A stretch of DNA of 64,000 bases, from positions 36,549 through 100,548 of the forward strand of contig JAKFXL010000013.1 of the NCBI GenBank assembly GCA_021731365.1, in the 5' to 3' direction. Below the pieces are notes generated by a model. The model was not told the DNA's origin. It ran no database searches and saw only the letters and a program-made list of their open reading frames with translations. Below, piece after piece: positions 56,469 to 64,000 of the stretch. The position numbers and the translations under genes were made by a program. Source of the DNA: Gammaproteobacteria bacterium. GTDB taxonomy: Bacteria; Pseudomonadota; Gammaproteobacteria; Tenderiales; Tenderiaceae. The stretch's first letter is position 1; every line of letters begins with the position of its first letter.

Positions 56469-57830
56469 ATGTTTGATAATTTGACGGAACGTTTGGCGCG
56501 CACGGTTCGCGAAATGCGCGGCCTTGGGCGTTTGACGGAAGATAATATTAAAGATGCCCTGCGCGAGGTGCGTATGGCGCTGCTGGAGGCTGATGTCTCG
56601 CTACCGGTGGTGCGGCAGCTTGTTGATCAGGTAAAAGAGCGCGCCATGGGGCAGGAGGTGATGAAGAGTCTCACCCCAGGCCAGGCATTTATCAAGATTG
56701 TGCAGGATACCCTGGTGGAAATCATGGGTGAGGCCAACGAAGAGTTGGCCCTGAATGCCGCCCCGCCAGCGGTGGTGTTGATGGCCGGTTTGCAGGGATC
56801 GGGCAAAACCACCACGGTTGCCAAGTTATCACGCTGGTTAAAAGAGCGTAAAAAAAAGACGGTGATGGTGGTCAGCTGCGACATCTACCGCCCGGCAGCT
56901 ATTGATCAGCTGGAGACATTGGCTGTTGAAGTGGGCGTTAGCTTTTTCCCTAGTAACCCGCAGCAAGATCCGATTGATATCGTCAAGGCGGCCCTTGACC
57001 ACGCACGTAAGCAGTTTATTGATGTAGTTATAGTGGATACCGCTGGCCGCCTCCATATTGACGAGGAGATGATGGCAGAGATTAAACGTCTTCATGCTGC
57101 CATCAAACCGATTGAGACGCTGTTTGTGGTAGATAGTATGACCGGTCAGGATGCCGCCAACACCGCCAAAGCTTTTAATGAGGCCCTGCCACTGACCGGG
57201 ATAATTTTGACCAAAACGGACGGTGATGCCCGTGGTGGTGCGGCGCTTTCGATTCGTCAAATCACCGGTAAGCCGATCAAATTCCTAGGGGTCGGGGAGA
57301 AGACTACCGCCCTGGAGCCGTTCCATCCTGACCGTCTTGCCTCTCGTATTTTAGGGATGGGGGATGTATTGAGCCTGGTTGAACAGGCAGAACAGGCCAT
57401 TGATCGTGGTGAGGCTGAAAAGCTCGCCTTGAAGATGAAAAAGGGCAAGGGCTTTGATCTGGAGGATTTTCGCACCCAACTGCAGCAGATGGGCAAAATG
57501 GGCGGTGTTGCCTCGTTGATGGATAAGTTGCCTGGGGCAGGGGCATTGTCAAAAGAGGCAAAAGGGCAGGTGAACGACAAGGAGTTTAATCGCCTCCAAG
57601 CCATCATCAGCTCCATGACCATGCACGAGCGGCGCAATCCTGATATCATCAAGGGTTCGCGTAAGCGTCGTATTGCAGTGGGCTCCGGCGTTGAGGTTCA
57701 AGATGTAAATCGTCTTTTGAAACAGTTCGCCCAGATGCAGAAGATGATGAAACAGTTCCAGAAGGGGGGAATGGCGAAGATGATGCGCTCCTTGAAAGGA
57801 CGTATGCCGCCGGGCATGTCCCCCTTTTGA
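56469..57830 (+). CDS. ffh: Signal recognition particle protein Ffh
   Basis: 453 residues (E. coli 453). The N domain (1-85) is followed by the G domain with GLQGSGKTT near 105, DTAGRLHID near 190 and TKTDGDARGG near 248. The Met-rich M domain follows (about 325-450; QMQKMMKQFQKGG, MRSLKGRMPPGM). With 4.5S RNA it targets membrane proteins co-translationally. It precedes the rpsP-rimM-trmD-rplS block. Confidence 0.98.
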   Translation: MFDNLTERLARTVREMRGLGRLTEDNIKDALREVRMALLEADVSLPVVRQLVDQVKERAMGQEVMKSLTPGQAFIKIVQDTLVEIMGEANEELALNAAPPAVVLMAGLQGSGKTTTVAKLSRWLKERKKKTVMVVSCDIYRPAAIDQLETLAVEVGVSFFPSNPQQDPIDIVKAALDHARKQFIDVVIVDTAGRLHIDEEMMAEIKRLHAAIKPIETLFVVDSMTGQDAANTAKAFNEALPLTGIILTKTDGDARGGAALSIRQITGKPIKFLGVGEKTTALEPFHPDRLASRILGMGDVLSLVEQAEQAIDRGEAEKLALKMKKGKGFDLEDFRTQLQQMGKMGGVASLMDKLPGAGALSKEAKGQVNDKEFNRLQAIISSMTMHERRNPDIIKGSRKRRIAVGSGVEVQDVNRLLKQFAQMQKMMKQFQKGGMAKMMRSLKGRMPPGMSPF

Positions 57831-57950
57831 GCTGATTAGGGTTTTTAGGGTTTCTTTTTTTTTCGATTCGCGTAAAATACGCGCATTTTTACGGCCTCCC
57901 AAATTGGGCAGTCTGATTATTTTTTAGATTCGACAGAGGATTTAGCTGAG
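57831..57950 (+). promoter_or_regulatory. Probable promoter and leader of the rpsP operon
   Basis: A T9 run followed by TCGATTCGCGTAAAATACGC carries a -10-like TAAAAT within the palindrome GCGTA-AAA-TACGC (about 57869-57884), some 75 nt before rpsP. GAGGA precedes the rpsP ATG. The -35 is not clear. The palindrome CCCAA-A-TTGGG lies in the leader. Confidence 0.45.
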
Positions 57951-58205
57951 ATGGTAACGATTCGTTTAGCTCGTGGTGGTGCCAAAAAGCGTCCCTTTTA
58001 TCACATCGTGGTAACAGATTCCCGCAACCGTCGCGATGGTCGTTATATCGAGCGTGTTGGGTTCTACAACCCGGTTGCTACCGGTCAGGAAGAGAAACTG
58101 CGTATTGATCAGGAGCGTATTGCTTACTGGATCAGCAAAGGCGCGCAGCCTTCTGATCGTGTTGCCAAGCTTGTTAAAGAGCCCGTGGCAGCAGTAGCGG
58201 CTTAG
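57951..58205 (+). CDS. rpsP: 30S ribosomal protein bS16
   Basis: 84 residues, beginning [20 protein letters not shown] and containing [19 protein letters not shown], the standard bS16 sequence. It is the first gene of rpsP-rimM-trmD-rplS. Confidence 0.98.
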   Translation: MVTIRLARGGAKKRPFYHIVVTDSRNRRDGRYIERVGFYNPVATGQEEKLRIDQERIAYWISKGAQPSDRVAKLVKEPVAAVAA

Positions 58206-58262
58206 TTGTCTTGTTGATGGGGTTTTGTCCCATACAATATTGAATTAAAGGTTCTGCCAGTG

Positions 58263-58775
58263 ATGAGTAGTGCAACGCAGGATCGAATGGTGGTTGGGAA
58301 AATTGTGGGCCTCTATGGGGTCCACGGTTGGGTGAAGGTCTTTTCACATACCGATCCCAAAGAGAATATCTTTGCCTATGCCCCGTGGTTGGTTCAGATG
58401 GGTGGTGAGTGGCGGCCGACAAAAGTTTTGTTAGGACGTACTCAGGGTAAGGGGCTGGTAGCGCAACTGGAAGGGTGTGCAGATCGTGAGCAGGCCCGCC
58501 TGTTTATTGGTGCAGAGATTGCGATACTGAAAAGCCAGCTGCCTAAACCAGCAGCGGGGGAGTATTACTGGTCCGACCTGATCGGTTTAGATGTGGTGAC
58601 ATTGGATGGACAGGTGCTCGGTAAGGTTGATTATCTGCTGGATACAGGAGCCAATGATGTGCTGGTGGTGCAAGGGGAGCGTGAACGTCTGATCCCTTTT
58701 GTGCGTGGTCAGTATGTACATGAGATCGATCTTGTAGCAGGTACCATAAGGGTTGATTGGGATCCTGAGTTTTAG
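58263..58775 (+). CDS. rimM: Ribosome maturation factor RimM
   Basis: 170 residues from the ATG at 58263 (a GTG directly precedes it in frame). The N-terminal RimM domain ([28 protein letters not shown]) and the PRC-barrel domain (about 100-168, [22 protein letters not shown] ... LIPFV) are present. It assists 30S head assembly around uS19. Its stop abuts trmD. Confidence 0.97.
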   Translation: MSSATQDRMVVGKIVGLYGVHGWVKVFSHTDPKENIFAYAPWLVQMGGEWRPTKVLLGRTQGKGLVAQLEGCADREQARLFIGAEIAILKSQLPKPAAGEYYWSDLIGLDVVTLDGQVLGKVDYLLDTGANDVLVVQGERERLIPFVRGQYVHEIDLVAGTIRVDWDPEF

Positions 58776-58777
58776 TG

Positions 58778-59524
58778 ATGCGGATTGACGTCATCACGTT
58801 ATTTCCGCAGATGGTTTTGGATCTGGTTGGGTATGGTGTGACCGGGCGGGCTCGTGAGAACGACCTGTTTGAACTGGGGACATGGAACCCGAGAGACTAC
58901 ACCCAGGACCGTCATCGTACTGTAGATGATCGTCCCTATGGCGGTGGTCCGGGGATGCTGATGATGATCGAGCCGTTGCGTCAGGCAATCAGTGCTGCAC
59001 GACAGGCCAACCCGCAGAGTCTGGTGGCCTATATGTCGCCTCAAGGGCGACGACTGGATCAGGGGCTGGCACGTGAGCTGGTGCAGCGCCCGGGGTTGAT
59101 ACTGGTGGCGGGGCGTTATGAAGGCATTGATGAGCGTCTGATTGAGCTGGAAGTCGACGAAGAGTTATCTATCGGCGATTATGTGTTGAGCGGCGGTGAG
59201 ATGGCCGCAATGGTTGTGATAGATGCTGTGACCCGGTTGTTGCCAGGGGCGTTGGGACATCAGGATTCGGCAGAGCAGGATTCGTTTAGTAATGGTCTGT
59301 TGGATTGTCCCCATTACACTCGGCCTGAAGTGTATGAAGAGATGCGGGTTCCGCCCGTGTTGTTGAGTGGAGATCACGAGGCCGTGCGTCGTTGGCGGTT
59401 GAAGCAGTCTCTTGGACGGACCTGGTTACGACGACCGGATATTTTGGCAGGCGTTGAGCTGGATAGTGAGCAGCAACGTTTACTGGATGAGTACATCTGT
59501 GAGCATGCTGCACAGCAGAATTGA
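58778..59524 (+). CDS. trmD: tRNA (guanine-N1)-methyltransferase
   Basis: 248 residues from the ATG at 58778; an in-frame GTG one codon upstream is possible. [26 protein letters not shown] near 50, the SPOUT knot segment [33 protein letters not shown] (about 110-145) and [22 protein letters not shown] near 185 are diagnostic. It methylates G37 of tRNAs to prevent frameshifts. Confidence 0.98.
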   Translation: MRIDVITLFPQMVLDLVGYGVTGRARENDLFELGTWNPRDYTQDRHRTVDDRPYGGGPGMLMMIEPLRQAISAARQANPQSLVAYMSPQGRRLDQGLARELVQRPGLILVAGRYEGIDERLIELEVDEELSIGDYVLSGGEMAAMVVIDAVTRLLPGALGHQDSAEQDSFSNGLLDCPHYTRPEVYEEMRVPPVLLSGDHEAVRRWRLKQSLGRTWLRRPDILAGVELDSEQQRLLDEYICEHAAQQN

Positions 59525-59583
59525 GAGTGGGCGGGGTCTCCCGCGCGTGAGTTTTTTAAGATTGTTTAGGTGAGGAAAGTGTC

Positions 59584-59928
59584 ATGAGCAATATCATCGA
59601 CCAGCTGGAAGCGGAACAGATGAACCGTGAAGTACCTGTATTTGGCGCAGGCGATACCGTCTCTGTCCAGGTTAAAGTTAAAGAAGGTGAACGTGAGCGT
59701 CTGCAGGTTTTTGAAGGCATTGTGATTGCCAAGCGTAATCGCGGCTTGAACTCAGCTTTCACCGTCCGTAAGATCTCCCACGGTGAAGGTGTTGAGCGTG
59801 TTTTCCAGACCTACAGTCCGGTGATTGAATCAATCACTGTGAAGCGTCGTGGTGATGTGCGCCGTGCCAAACTTTACTACCTGCGTGATCTGCAGGGTAA
59901 AGCTGCCCGTATTAAGGAAAAGCTCTGA
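59584..59928 (+). CDS. rplS: 50S ribosomal protein bL19
   Basis: 114 residues. [55 protein letters not shown] is the bL19 core. Last gene of the rpsP block. Confidence 0.98.
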   Translation: MSNIIDQLEAEQMNREVPVFGAGDTVSVQVKVKEGERERLQVFEGIVIAKRNRGLNSAFTVRKISHGEGVERVFQTYSPVIESITVKRRGDVRRAKLYYLRDLQGKAARIKEKL

Positions 59929-59954
59929 TCTTAGCTCTGTTGAGCAGATCGGCC

Positions 59955-61766
59955 ATGAACAGAGAGGCGCCAAACCAGTCAGCTGGGTTGTGCGCCTCTT
60001 CTGCATTGATGCCCCTGCACTATTGTGGCCCGGCGCTGCTGTTGGTTTTATCACTCCTGCCATTCTCTGCCATGGCCCAAGTTTCTATTGAACCGGAACT
60101 GAATGAGCTGACTGCTTTGGCGCAGACGGGCATGGCCGATTTTAGTTTGGCGCTGCTGAAACGGGAACAGCCATCTCTGGAGAGTGATCCTGATGGTTGG
60201 ATGGAGTGGCAGCAGCAGCGGATGGCGACGTTGGGTGAACAGGGTCAATGGCCGGAGATTATTGGCGAGTATGAGGGACTTGCTTCTGAGGCCCCTGCAG
60301 CCTATCGCCTGTGGTTGCGTTTGCGTGTGGTTGAAGCCTATTTGGCACAAGCAGATGGCGTGTCTGCCCGTGATCTGTTGCTGCCGCTGATCTGGGATGA
60401 GAGTGGGAGTGATAGTGACGGTTTGGCAGAGCTGCGCCGTCTGGTGATCCTGAGCTATCTGGTGGAGGGGCGTCAAAGCGATGCCCACAGTGCCATGGTG
60501 CGTTATGAGCAGGACTATAGTCATGATGCCGATCATCCGGGATGGCGTGCCATTAAGGCGCGTGTTTTGATTGCCGAAGGTCAGTTTGATGAAGCGGCGC
60601 TGCTGACTGCCGTGAGTGAGTCCGTGGAAGGGAAGGCGGTTTATGTGTTGGCGCTGCTTAAAGGCAGTGCCGCAATGGATCAGCAGCTTGCCGATGCGAC
60701 TGTTGTGGTGTTGAGAAACATGCGCCTTGACCGGCCGTTGCGTCAGGCGCTGTTTGTGGCGGCCCTTGAGAAGGTGAGCACGTTGCGTGAGTGGGCCAAC
60801 CGAGTTGTAATATTGCAGCGGATGCTGGCTGTGACGGCAGTGGGTGATGCACGTACCGGTATTGCGGTAGACGCCCTTTGGCATGCCTATAGTGAACATG
60901 GCCAGGAGGTGGCAAATCGCCTGCAGCTGTTAATGGGGGATTTTGCATCGTGGTTTGAGGCCGCCGCTTCGCTCCGTTCAACATCGCAGCTACAGGCGAG
61001 TGCGCTGTATGTCTGGTTGGCGTTGAATCTGAAAGATGATGCGCTGAAGGCGAAGGCCCACGAGGAGTTTGCTGCCTTGGTGCGGTTACAGCCGCAGGGT
61101 GATCAGCTGTTGCGGACGCTTTATCTCTCCTCATCTCAATATACTGATATTAAAGAGCTGCCGCTGGTTGTTATCTACCCATTGATTGATATGGCGCTGG
61201 AGGAGTCTGATCTCGCCTTGGCGGCGCGGTTGATGAGTCAGCTGGATGCGCCCAACGGGGTGGATCTGCTGGAGTGGCAGCTGCGGCGGGCACGGTTGCA
61301 GATTTTGACGGGTTCGGCCAGCACTGGCACGGAACTGTTACGACAACTGGTGAGCAGCCAGTCATTGAGTAACAGGCAGGTTGATTATCTGCTAAGTGCG
61401 GTATTTGATCTGCAAAATGGCAACCATCATGAGATGGCGTATGAGCTGCTGGGCACATTGTTACCTAAATTGCCTGATCTGGAGAAACATCGGCAGATGC
61501 TCTACTGGATGGCCGATTCGCGTATGGCTCAGGGCGACCCTCTGGAGGCGGCCCGGCTCTATCTTCGTTCTGCAATGTTGATGGGGGTCGAGGTGCAGGA
61601 TGAGTGGGCGCAGGCGGCCCGTTTTCAGGCGGCAGAGGCGTTGATAGAGGCAGGTGTGGTGGCCGATGGTTTGATGATCTACCGCTCTTTATTGCCATTG
61701 ACTGAGGACCCGGTGCGGCGTGGTCAGTTGCAACGTGAGATTCAACGCCACTCGGCACCACAGTAA
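59955..61766 (+). CDS. Exported helical-repeat (TPR-like) protein, unrecognised
   Basis: About 603 residues. Starts are possible at 59940 (TTG), 59955 (ATG) and 60009 (ATG); none has a good ribosome-binding site. All give a hydrophobic signal (YCGPALLLVLSLLPFSAMA). The mature part is almost wholly alpha-helical and Ala/Leu-rich, with TPR-like pairs such as GEYEGLASEAPAAYRLWLRLRVVEAYLAQADG and DSRMAQGDPLEAARLYLRSAML. The C-terminal third resembles outer-membrane assembly or polysaccharide export TPR proteins only in general composition. It is probably periplasmic. I do not recognise the family. It lies between rplS and ogt. Confidence 0.7.
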   Translation: MNREAPNQSAGLCASSALMPLHYCGPALLLVLSLLPFSAMAQVSIEPELNELTALAQTGMADFSLALLKREQPSLESDPDGWMEWQQQRMATLGEQGQWPEIIGEYEGLASEAPAAYRLWLRLRVVEAYLAQADGVSARDLLLPLIWDESGSDSDGLAELRRLVILSYLVEGRQSDAHSAMVRYEQDYSHDADHPGWRAIKARVLIAEGQFDEAALLTAVSESVEGKAVYVLALLKGSAAMDQQLADATVVVLRNMRLDRPLRQALFVAALEKVSTLREWANRVVILQRMLAVTAVGDARTGIAVDALWHAYSEHGQEVANRLQLLMGDFASWFEAAASLRSTSQLQASALYVWLALNLKDDALKAKAHEEFAALVRLQPQGDQLLRTLYLSSSQYTDIKELPLVVIYPLIDMALEESDLALAARLMSQLDAPNGVDLLEWQLRRARLQILTGSASTGTELLRQLVSSQSLSNRQVDYLLSAVFDLQNGNHHEMAYELLGTLLPKLPDLEKHRQMLYWMADSRMAQGDPLEAARLYLRSAMLMGVEVQDEWAQAARFQAAEALIEAGVVADGLMIYRSLLPLTEDPVRRGQLQREIQRHSAPQ

Positions 61767-61771
61767 ACGGT

Positions 61772-62293
61772 ATGGCTGATATGTCGCTGTCCGGCACGGT
61801 TATCACTGATCAAGCGGTTGTCACCAGTGCAATCCCGGGGTGTCATCTGGCGCTTAAGTTCGCTGGCGAGCAGCTTGCCGAGCTTGTTTTTGTTCCTGAT
61901 ACATGCCCGCTGGTAACGGCTGAAACCGACCCCGCAGCCTACATTCTGGCCCAACTCGATCTCTATTTCCGTAATCCGAACTGGCACTTTGATCTGTCGC
62001 TACTGCCCCAAGGGACGCCGTTTCAGCGTCGTGTATGGCAGGCCTTGCGCGAAATCCCTGTGGGAACCACGGTGACCTATGGTCAGCTGGCCTGGCGTCT
62101 GGAGTCATCGGCACGTGCGGTAGGTGGTGCCTGCCGTAATAATCCGGTGGCGCTTGTGGTGCCGTGCCACCGAGTGGTGGCGGCGACCGGCATAGGGGGT
62201 TTTATGGGGCAGCGTGACGGGCAGCAGATCGATGTGAAGGCGTGGCTGTTGGGTCATGAACTTAAGGGTGTAGCGCACCATGCCGCGGAGTGA
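61772..62293 (+). CDS. ogt: Methylated-DNA-protein cysteine methyltransferase
   Basis: 173 residues. The catalytic motif VVPCHRVVAATG carries the acceptor Cys near 131. FQRRVWQALREIPVGTTVTYGQLAWRL precedes it and forms the DNA-binding winged helix, with the arginine finger in SSARAVGGACRNNP. It removes alkyl groups from O6-guanine in a suicidal transfer. It overlaps xerD by 14 nt. Confidence 0.95.
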   Translation: MADMSLSGTVITDQAVVTSAIPGCHLALKFAGEQLAELVFVPDTCPLVTAETDPAAYILAQLDLYFRNPNWHFDLSLLPQGTPFQRRVWQALREIPVGTTVTYGQLAWRLESSARAVGGACRNNPVALVVPCHRVVAATGIGGFMGQRDGQQIDVKAWLLGHELKGVAHHAAE

Positions 62294-63197
62294 GTTGCTG
62301 CACGCCGATGATCTTGCACTGATCGAACTCTTTCAAGACAACCTCTGGGTTGAACGTGGCGTGAGTGACAACACCCTGAGCGCCTATAGCAGCGACCTGC
62401 GTGGTTTGGCGGAGATGCTGACGGCGACCTCGGCGCGCCGTTTGCAGGATGCGCAGCGCGGAGACCTGCTGGCCTACCTTGCAGCGCGGGTAAAAGGGGG
62501 GGCGCAACCACGTACCACCGCACGACTACTCTCCTCAGTGCGCCGGTTCTACCGTTACCTGTTACGTGAAGGGCGGATCGAGGAGGATCCCAGCGCGCTG
62601 ATTGAGGCACCCAAACTGGGGCGTTCACTGCCAAAATCCCTGACCGAGAGTGATGTTGAGTCACTGTTGGCGATGCCGAAGGTAGGCGATGCGCTGGGTT
62701 TGAGAGACCGTGCGATGCTGGAGCTGCTGTACGCCTGTGGCCTGCGCGTTTCAGAGCTGGTGGGTTTGACGCAGGCAGAGGTGAGTCTGACCCAGGGTGT
62801 GGTGCGCATCTTTGGCAAGGGTGGCAAGGAGCGCCTGGTGCCGATGGGGGAGGAGAGTGTCGAATGGCTGGAGCGATACCTGCGTCAGGCGCGTGCCGAG
62901 CTGTTGGGCGTACATCGTAGCGAAGCACTGTTTGTCACCCGCCGTGGCGACCTGATGACACGACAGGCCTTCTGGTATCTGATTAAACGTTATGCGCTGG
63001 AGGCGGGGATTCACAAACCGATCTCCCCCCATACACTGCGCCATGCCTTTGCCACCCACTTGTTGAACCATGGCGCTGATCTGCGTGTATTGCAGATGTT
63101 GCTGGGTCATAGTGATCTGTCAACAACACAGATCTACACCCATGTAGCGCGAGAGCGGCTCAAATCAATGCATGCCCAGCACCATCCCCGTGGTTGA
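62280..63197 (+). CDS. xerD: Site-specific tyrosine recombinase XerD
   Basis: 305 residues. The N-terminal SAM-like core-binding domain (FQDNLWVERGVSDNTLSAYSSDL ...) precedes the catalytic domain, which has R in CGLRVSELVGL (near 152), K in GKGGKERLVP, HTLRHAFATHLL (HxxR), LGHSDLSTTQIYTHV (H and the nucleophile Y). Length and the DNA contact LQMLLGH fit XerD rather than a phage integrase. With XerC and FtsK it resolves chromosome dimers at dif. Confidence 0.95.
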   Translation: MPRSELLHADDLALIELFQDNLWVERGVSDNTLSAYSSDLRGLAEMLTATSARRLQDAQRGDLLAYLAARVKGGAQPRTTARLLSSVRRFYRYLLREGRIEEDPSALIEAPKLGRSLPKSLTESDVESLLAMPKVGDALGLRDRAMLELLYACGLRVSELVGLTQAEVSLTQGVVRIFGKGGKERLVPMGEESVEWLERYLRQARAELLGVHRSEALFVTRRGDLMTRQAFWYLIKRYALEAGIHKPISPHTLRHAFATHLLNHGADLRVLQMLLGHSDLSTTQIYTHVARERLKSMHAQHHPRG

Positions 63198-63204
63198 ACG
63201 GCTT

Positions 63205-63735
63205 CTATAATGGTGGGTTTCTGAAACACCAGTGCCACGGTTCGTACTGGTAACCAGCACTATTGCCCACGGGGTACGAGAGGTAGTAGCCAAAGCTGGC
63301 GGCGTGTGCGGTCAGCCAGGCAAAGGCATTGGTCTGTTCAAACTCAATCTCAAGGGCGTGACTCCCCGATGTTGTGACATCGATGGCCCGCCCCGTATGG
63401 TGTTCGCTGAAGCCGGGTGGGGCGGATAGGGTCAGAATCTCTTTAATGGAGACCCCAGCGTCGATTTTCTGGCGAATAATGGCAGCTTGGCGATCGATGC
63501 TCCTAAAGGCCGAGACGATGAATAGAGAGACGTCATCATCGTGTGCGGCACTTTTGAGCCGCTGCCAAGCCTGAGTGGCGGCCGGGGTGAGCAGATGCTC
63601 TCTGCCATCGATCCCAACGTCGGCAATCTCCAGGGTGGTCGCCTCGTCACAAACGCACAGGCCACGGGCAGCGATCCATTCGTTCGAGATTCCCAGCGAC
63701 TGGTTCAGCGCAGCAAGGGCCGGCCTGATGCTCAT
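63205..63735 (-). CDS. M15-family D-alanyl-D-alanine carboxypeptidase-like protein
   Basis: 176 residues from the ATG at 63735 (a GTG two codons upstream is possible). The zinc site is typical of LAS/VanY-type enzymes: SEHHTGRAIDV (HxxxxxxxD) near 120 and EPWHW near 170 (third ligand). SAFRSIDRQAAIIRQKI is the conserved approach strand. It should cleave D-Ala-D-Ala or peptidoglycan stem peptides. No clear signal peptide is visible, unusual if it acts in the periplasm. It converges on xerD with 7 nt between the genes. Confidence 0.88.
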   Translation of the reverse strand: MSIRPALAALNQSLGISNEWIAARGLCVCDEATTLEIADVGIDGREHLLTPAATQAWQRLKSAAHDDDVSLFIVSAFRSIDRQAAIIRQKIDAGVSIKEILTLSAPPGFSEHHTGRAIDVTTSGSHALEIEFEQTNAFAWLTAHAASFGYYLSYPVGNSAGYQYEPWHWCFRNPPL

Positions 63736-63774
63736 ATGCACCCCCCGTTGTGGCTAATGGCAAGATTGGCTCGG

Positions 63775-63978
63775 TTACTCTCCCAGGGCCATATCGATCA
63801 AGCTGTTTCGCAGCTCTTTTTTGAGTGTAAATTCGCTCTTCTCAAGCACACGACGCAACGCGGCGTCCCCGTTAATGCCCGAGACCTCAACTACCCATTG
63901 GGTGTGGCTACGTTCCCTGTTCTGCTTGTCTGAAAGTTTCAGTTTAATGGTGCCCTGGCCCAGTGCCCACCCCCCATT
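63775..63978 (-). other. C-terminal part of an unrecognised gene, start not found
   Basis: An open frame of 67 codons reads GQGTIKLKLSDKQNRE ... SHTQWVVEVSGINGD ... EFTLKKELRNSLIDMALGE and stops at TAA 63777-63775. Its composition looks protein-coding, but it has no ATG, GTG or TTG before the conserved-looking part, and a stop lies just upstream at 63981-63979 beside a run of six G on that strand. It may be the end of a gene in another frame, shifted at the G run, or it may use an unusual start. The family is unknown. Confidence 0.35.
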
Positions 63979-64000
63979 TTAGACAAACACCGCGCTGTCG

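Overview
The window is a chromosomal segment of a gammaproteobacterium. The gene orders rpoE-rseA-rseB-rseC-mucD-lepA-lepB-rnc-era, yfjD-ypjD next to ffh, and rpsP-rimM-trmD-rplS are typical of that class. Sorting signals (PEP-CTERM, GlyGly-CTERM), ice-binding-like proteins and a Wsp chemosensory operon point to an environmental, surface-associated organism. The species cannot be named from the sequence alone.

Layout. 1-1295 (minus): a truncated haemoglobin and a 2Fe-2S/FAD/NAD reductase behind a near-consensus NsrR operator, probably a two-piece nitric oxide detoxification unit. 1553-4428: prfC and a quinone-oxidoreductase-like enzyme. 4757-12370: three extracytoplasmic or repeat proteins: a propeller protein, a 1324-residue NHL-repeat protein with a metzincin zinc motif, and an Omp85-like barrel with several homopolymer tracts at its 5' end. 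12371-14400: a decayed accessory patch holding a DoxX-like gene with two in-frame stops, an IS200-type element with a frameshifted transposase, and the first 75 codons of an oleate hydratase. 14477-17296: two divergent ice-binding-like (DUF3494) genes, one lipoprotein and one PEP-CTERM protein. 17364-30056: polyphosphate kinase 2, a DUF1840 protein, the cold-shock helicase DeaD, a discoidin/propeller protein, YihY, a WrbA-like flavodoxin, a beta-helix protein with GlyGly-CTERM, a membrane-anchored glutamate-synthase-like flavoenzyme and a DUF2059-like periplasmic protein.

30191-43583 is core genome: clpB, nadB, the sigma-E operon with its anti-sigma factors and protease, lepA, lepB, a DUF4845 protein, rnc and era. 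44049-53375 is a complete seven-gene operon in Wsp order (receptor, CheW, CheR-TPR, CheW, hybrid CheA, CheB, REC-GGDEF). Its product should be regulated cyclic-di-GMP synthesis. The receptor is unusual: its periplasmic domain carries a CxxCH c-type haem site, which suggests redox or gas sensing rather than the surface contact sensed by the Pseudomonas Wsp receptor. This is the most interesting system in the window.

53388-64000 returns to core genes: yfjD, ypjD, a metallo-beta-lactamase-fold protein, ffh, rpsP-rimM-trmD-rplS, an unrecognised exported repeat protein, ogt, xerD, an M15 peptidase and the C-terminal part of an unrecognised gene at the edge. I saw no tRNA, rRNA or CRISPR array.
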